Shown here piece after piece: positions 6,292 to 7,666 of a DNA stretch of 7,666 nucleotides; position 1 is the first letter of the stretch, and each line of letters opens with the position of its first letter. Source of the DNA: an uncultured Dysosmobacter sp. (GTDB lineage Bacteria > Bacillota > Clostridia > Oscillospirales > Oscillospiraceae); the NCBI GenBank assembly GCA_934590165.1, contig CAKTOO010000033.1, positions 1 to 7,666 on the forward strand. The letters run 5' to 3'. The notes beneath the pieces were generated by a model, which saw nothing but the letters and a program-made list of their open reading frames with translations, was not told where the DNA came from and searched no databases. Made by a program: the position numbers and the translations under genes.

Positions 6292-6320
6292 AGTTTACCG
6301 CAAAGCCACTGACTTGTCAA
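6292..6320 (-). promoter_or_regulatory. rex promoter
   Basis: On the reverse strand a perfect TTGACA (complement of 6315-6320), a 17-nt spacer and TAAACT (complement of 6292-6297). Upstream on this strand are A- and T-runs, including an A6T6 tract at 6342-6353 that could bend DNA and act as an UP element. Transcription would start near 6285, within the candidate Rex site. Confidence 0.75.
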
Positions 6321-6332
6321 TTTTTTTAACAA
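6314..6332 (-). promoter_or_regulatory. Second, irregular Rex-like site over the rex -35
   Basis: The reverse strand reads TTGTTAA AAAAA TTGACAA. The half-sites are good, but the spacer is 5 nt instead of 4, so the half-sites are out of the usual phase. It covers the rex -35. It may be a weak site or simply an A-tract next to TTGACA. Confidence 0.35.
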
Positions 6333-6363
6333 TCTTTTTGGAAAAAATTTTTTGTATTAGGGG

Positions 6364-6392
6364 TTTACAGAACGCCAAAATCCTGCTATACT
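6364..6392 (+). promoter_or_regulatory. Promoter of the tRNA-Arg locus
   Basis: TTTACA (6364-6369), a 17-nt spacer and TATACT (6387-6392), with TGC before the -10 as an extended element. It diverges from the rex promoter. The predicted start is near 6399, about 30 nt before the truncated tRNA. No convincing promoter is seen in 6467-6596, so the intact downstream tRNA probably depends on this one. Confidence 0.75.
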
Positions 6393-6397
6393 AACGT

Positions 6398-6423
6398 AGC
6401 ACGCAAGAGAAGTGTGCTTTTTT
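6398..6423 (+). terminator. Small hairpin plus T6 between tRNA promoter and tRNA
   Basis: AGCACGC (6398-6404) pairs with GTGTGCT (6412-6418), with one G-T pair and the 7-nt loop AAGAGAA. Six T follow (6418-6423). It has the form of an intrinsic terminator but lies at the very 5' end of the expected transcript, where such signals may not work. It may be a leader hairpin of the tRNA precursor. Confidence 0.4.
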
Positions 6424-6427
6424 ATGT

Positions 6428-6466
6428 GCGCCCGTGGCGCAGTTGGATAGCGCGTCAGACTCCGAC
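6428..6466 (+). pseudogene. Truncated tRNA-Arg(CCG), 5' half only
   Basis: The acceptor strand GCGCCCG, positions 8-9 TG, D-stem GCGC/GCGC around AGTTGGAT, the 5' anticodon stem TCAGA and the loop CTCCGAC (6460-6466, anticodon CCG at 6462-6464) are all present and normal. The next base should begin TCTGA but reads ATTTCAGG, and no 3' anticodon stem, T-arm or acceptor strand follows. The gene is therefore cut exactly at the anticodon loop. Its 37 bases 6430-6466 match 6599-6635 in the intact tRNA at 34 positions. This is very probably the host gene, split by integration; its lost 3' half should end in CGGGCGC or CGGGCGT to pair with this acceptor strand. Confidence 0.85.
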
Positions 6467-6551
6467 ATTTCAGGCGTTGCCAGTTGAGATATGGCGCAAA
6501 GCCTTGCCGCGCCTGCGTTTGCGGGAACGGCAGAGAAAAAATGCGTGGTCG

Positions 6552-6576
6552 TTGACTACTATTTGACGACTATTGC
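6552..6576 (+). repeat. Tandem integrase-arm-like repeats
   Basis: TTGACTACTAT (6552-6562) is followed directly by TTGACGACTAT (6563-6573), which continues TGC. One mismatch in 11 bases. A third copy with longer match stands at 7091-7104 beside the integrase gene. Short direct repeats of this kind next to a tRNA core fit arm-binding sites of tyrosine integrases. Confidence 0.5.
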
Positions 6577-6596
6577 AGAAACCCACAACCAAATAC

Positions 6597-6673
6597 GTGC
6601 CCGTAGCTCAGTTGGATAGAGCGTCAGACTCCGACTCTGAAGGCCGCTGGTTCGAATCCAGTCGGGCATACCA
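6597..6673 (+). tRNA. tRNA-Arg (anticodon CCG), complete with CCA
   Basis: The full cloverleaf can be drawn: acceptor GTGCCCG with CGGGCAT (G1-U72 wobble), TA at 8-9, D-stem GCTC/GAGC, anticodon stem TCAGA/TCTGA with loop CTCCGAC (anticodon CCG at 6631-6633), variable AGGCC, T-stem GCTGG/CCAGT around TTCGAAT, discriminator A and encoded CCA (6671-6673). It reads CGG codons. The acceptor and D-stem differ from the truncated copy upstream but pair properly with its own 3' half, so it is a coherent gene and not a simple patch of the host one. An intrinsic terminator follows at 6684. It probably replaces the function of the broken copy. Confidence 0.95.
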
Positions 6674-6675
6674 AA

Positions 6676-7047
6676 ATGAACGACCCCACTCAATTCGAAC
6701 AAGTCGATGAGACTTGCGAATTTGGTGGGGCTGTTTTATACTCTGAAAGCCTTGGCATAACAGCGTTTTTTGAAAATGATGTGCCAAGTAAATATGAGAC
6801 ACAAAAACTCAAACAGCTTCAATTTGGCATAGAAAACGAAAAAATCAGGCAGTTCGAACACGAATGTCTCATTCGGCTTTTTCAATGGAGTTTTCTTCCA
6901 CCTGGCAAGGCGTTAGATTTTTCAGTGTGCGATGAGGCCTTTGGGTGTTATAAGACTCAATATAGGAAGCGACACTTGCTTGAAATTTGCCAGAACGCAT
7001 CTTTTCTGTCAACGCCCGACAAAAACCGTCTTAAGCAAGTTGCTTGA
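6676..7047 (+). CDS. Doubtful 123-codon ORF between two terminators
   Basis: This is an open frame without recognised domains. Middle segments such as KYETQKLKQLQFGIENEKIR and FQWSFLPPGKALDF look protein-like, and the stretch is clearly poorer in GC than its neighbours. Against it: the only in-frame ATG (6676) is 3 nt after the tRNA CCA, has no ribosome binding site, and its first 20 codons lie in the tRNA terminator, while the last codons lie in the next terminator. It may be a remnant of an element gene or chance. Nothing better is seen in 6737-7020. Confidence 0.2.
   Translation: MNDPTQFEQVDETCEFGGAVLYSESLGITAFFENDVPSKYETQKLKQLQFGIENEKIRQFEHECLIRLFQWSFLPPGKALDFSVCDEAFGCYKTQYRKRHLLEICQNASFLSTPDKNRLKQVA
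6684..6736 (+). terminator. Terminator after tRNA-Arg
   Basis: Three stacked stems: CCCCAC/GTGGGG, AATTCG/CGAATT and CAAGTC/GACTTG, separated by small internal loops, with apical loop GATGA (6707-6711) and the tail CTGTTTTAT. It starts 10 nt after the tRNA CCA. Confidence 0.75.
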
Positions 7048-7057
7048 GACGGTTTTT
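7021..7057. terminator. Bidirectional terminator downstream of the integrase
   Basis: AAAAACCGTCTTAAGC (7021-7036) pairs with GCTTGAGACGGTTTTT (7042-7057) around the 5-nt loop AAGTT, with one T-G pair. The flanking A-run and T-run let it act in both directions, ending leftward integrase transcription and shielding the tRNA side. Confidence 0.88.
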
Positions 7058-7090
7058 ATATGCGGGAAGTTAGGAGAATTGAAACCCGAT

Positions 7091-7104
7091 TTGACCACTA
7101 CTGC
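7091..7104 (+). repeat. Third arm-like repeat copy next to the integrase
   Basis: TTGACCACTACTGC matches TTGACGACTATTGC (6563-6576) at 12 of 14 positions in the same orientation. It lies in the 81-nt gap (7058-7138) between the terminator and the integrase stop, where integrase arm sites are commonly found. Otherwise I see nothing in that gap except the small hairpin CGCA-TTT-TGCG (7104-7114). Confidence 0.45.
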
Positions 7105-7138
7105 GCATTTTGCGATCCAACTAAGCTATTACGCTATG

Positions 7139-7666
7139 TCATATCTCCAGCATCCCTTGCAGTTCCGCACTGGCGGCCTTTTTATTCTTGTCGAAGGCAT
7201 GGGTATAAATGTCGAGCGTGGTGGAGGGCTGGCTGTGACCGAGGATGCCCGCCACCGTTGCCACATTCGTGCCGCCCGCGATCATCAGACTGGCGGCGGT
7301 ATGACGGAGGGAATGGACGTTCAGCTCCTGCGGCAAGTTGTTCTTCTTGAGGATCAGCTTGAAGCGGTAGGTGAAGGTGGTGGGCGTCATGGGGAGCCGC
7401 GCCCCTTGGCGGCGGAACAGGAAGTCATCATCGGTCAGCTCCCGCTGGTCATAGGTCTCGGTGATGTATGCACATTCCTGCCTGTACTCCCGCAACAGCG
7501 ATTCCGTCTCGGTGGAGAAGTACACATAGCGGTTGCCCGCGCGGGTTTTCGGCTCCTTGACAAATATCTCCTCGTCCGTCACCTTGACGGCGTTGCGGCA
7601 GATGTGGATGGAACGCTGCTCCCAATCAATGTCGCACCACTTCAGACCGCAGCACTCACCCCGCCG
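7139..7666 (-). CDS. Tyrosine recombinase/integrase, C-terminal part (5' end outside window)
   Basis: The reverse frame is open to the window edge and gives the last 175 residues of a phage/ICE-type integrase. All catalytic positions are visible: the box I Arg in RRGE right at the edge (residues 1-4, followed by CGLKWCDID), Lys in KEPKTRAG (about 40), HSLRH (His118, Arg121), LGHS (His144) and the nucleophile Tyr154 in LDIYTHAF. The N-terminal arm- and core-binding domains lie beyond 7666. The enzyme catalyses site-specific integration and excision of its element. It is transcribed toward the tRNA-Arg junction and followed by arm-like repeats and a terminator, which points to that tRNA as its attachment site. 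The catalytic domain looks intact, so the element may still move. Confidence 0.93.
   Translation of the reverse strand, partial: RRGECCGLKWCDIDWEQRSIHICRNAVKVTDEEIFVKEPKTRAGNRYVYFSTETESLLREYRQECAYITETYDQRELTDDDFLFRRQGARLPMTPTTFTYRFKLILKKNNLPQELNVHSLRHTAASLMIAGGTNVATVAGILGHSQPSTTLDIYTHAFDKNKKAASAELQGMLEI

Larger units (their letters stand above)
6467..7666. mobile_element. End of an integrative element at tRNA-Arg (runs off window)
   Basis: The tRNA sequence stops abruptly at 6466. To its right are repeats of integrase-arm type, a second tRNA-Arg, a drop in GC content (about 6674-7130) and a tyrosine recombinase reading toward the junction. That layout is typical of an element integrated at a tRNA gene. 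The far end and any cargo are outside the window, so the kind of element (phage, ICE or island) cannot be told. The 130 bases 6467-6596 hold no supported gene; they contain an imperfect hairpin (6473-6503) and the arm-like repeats. Confidence 0.65.

Noticed and set aside
6491..6625. Small forward ORF starting MAQSLAAPAFAG
   Set aside because: No ribosome binding site, and it ends inside the intact tRNA; the region is better explained as the element's arm sequence.
6428..6673. Group I intron or split tRNA interpretation of the two tRNA pieces
   Set aside because: The second copy contains its own full 5' half, so nothing needs to be spliced, and 130 bases are too few for a group I intron.
6608..6802. 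Reverse ORF containing ARLDSNQRPSESE
   Set aside because: This is the well-known false translation of the antisense strand of a tRNA gene; it overlaps tRNA-Arg and its terminator.
1..7666. CRISPR array
   Set aside because: No regularly spaced repeats of 25-40 bases are present on either strand.

Overview
The window looks like a piece of a moderately GC-rich Clostridia chromosome. A gut Oscillospiraceae-type organism related to Flavonifractor, Intestinimonas or Lawsonibacter is my inference. The grounds are strong AGGAGG-type ribosome binding sites, TTGACA/TATAAT-type promoters, TGA/TAG stops in the standard code, an SLH-domain exported protein of the type common in that group, Rex, a PadR regulator with a HAAS-like partner, and a tyrosine integrase beside a tRNA-Arg gene.

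Layout. Positions 1-75 hold two perfect hairpins in a row, possibly the right end of an IS200/IS605-type element or a terminator. A VanW-family gene follows (147-974). A perfect 16-bp-arm palindrome (992-1030) overlaps a sigma-A-like promoter. It precedes a three-gene forward operon: a HAAS-like membrane protein (1057-1872), a second membrane-anchored protein overlapping it by 4 nt and interrupted by one in-frame TGA (1869-2507), and a PadR regulator (2522-2860). A strong extended -10 promoter drives sfsA (2937-3617) and mntP (3639-4214), which end at a bidirectional GAAA-loop terminator (4221-4254).

The reverse strand carries rex (5616-6245, TTG start), an exported SLH protein (4496-5581) and a 45-residue cysteine/glycine-rich membrane microprotein (4285-4422). 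All three read leftward into the same terminator. The rex promoter region has one good and one irregular Rex-like operator, which suggests autoregulation by NADH/NAD+ balance.

The right end (6364-7666) is accessory. A forward tRNA promoter leads into a tRNA-Arg(CCG) that is cut off in its anticodon loop (6428-6466). Then come 130 bases with tandem integrase-arm-like repeats, a complete but sequence-different tRNA-Arg(CCG) (6597-6673), its terminator, a low-GC stretch with a doubtful ORF, another terminator, another copy of the arm-like repeat, and the C-terminal catalytic part of a tyrosine recombinase that runs off the window. This reads as the end of an element that split the host tRNA and either carries its own replacement tRNA or lies at an attP-like tandem junction. 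It is the most interesting part of the window. I did not find a defence or other large novel system; the microprotein, the tRNA/attachment-site arrangement and the promoter-palindrome are the items worth checking.
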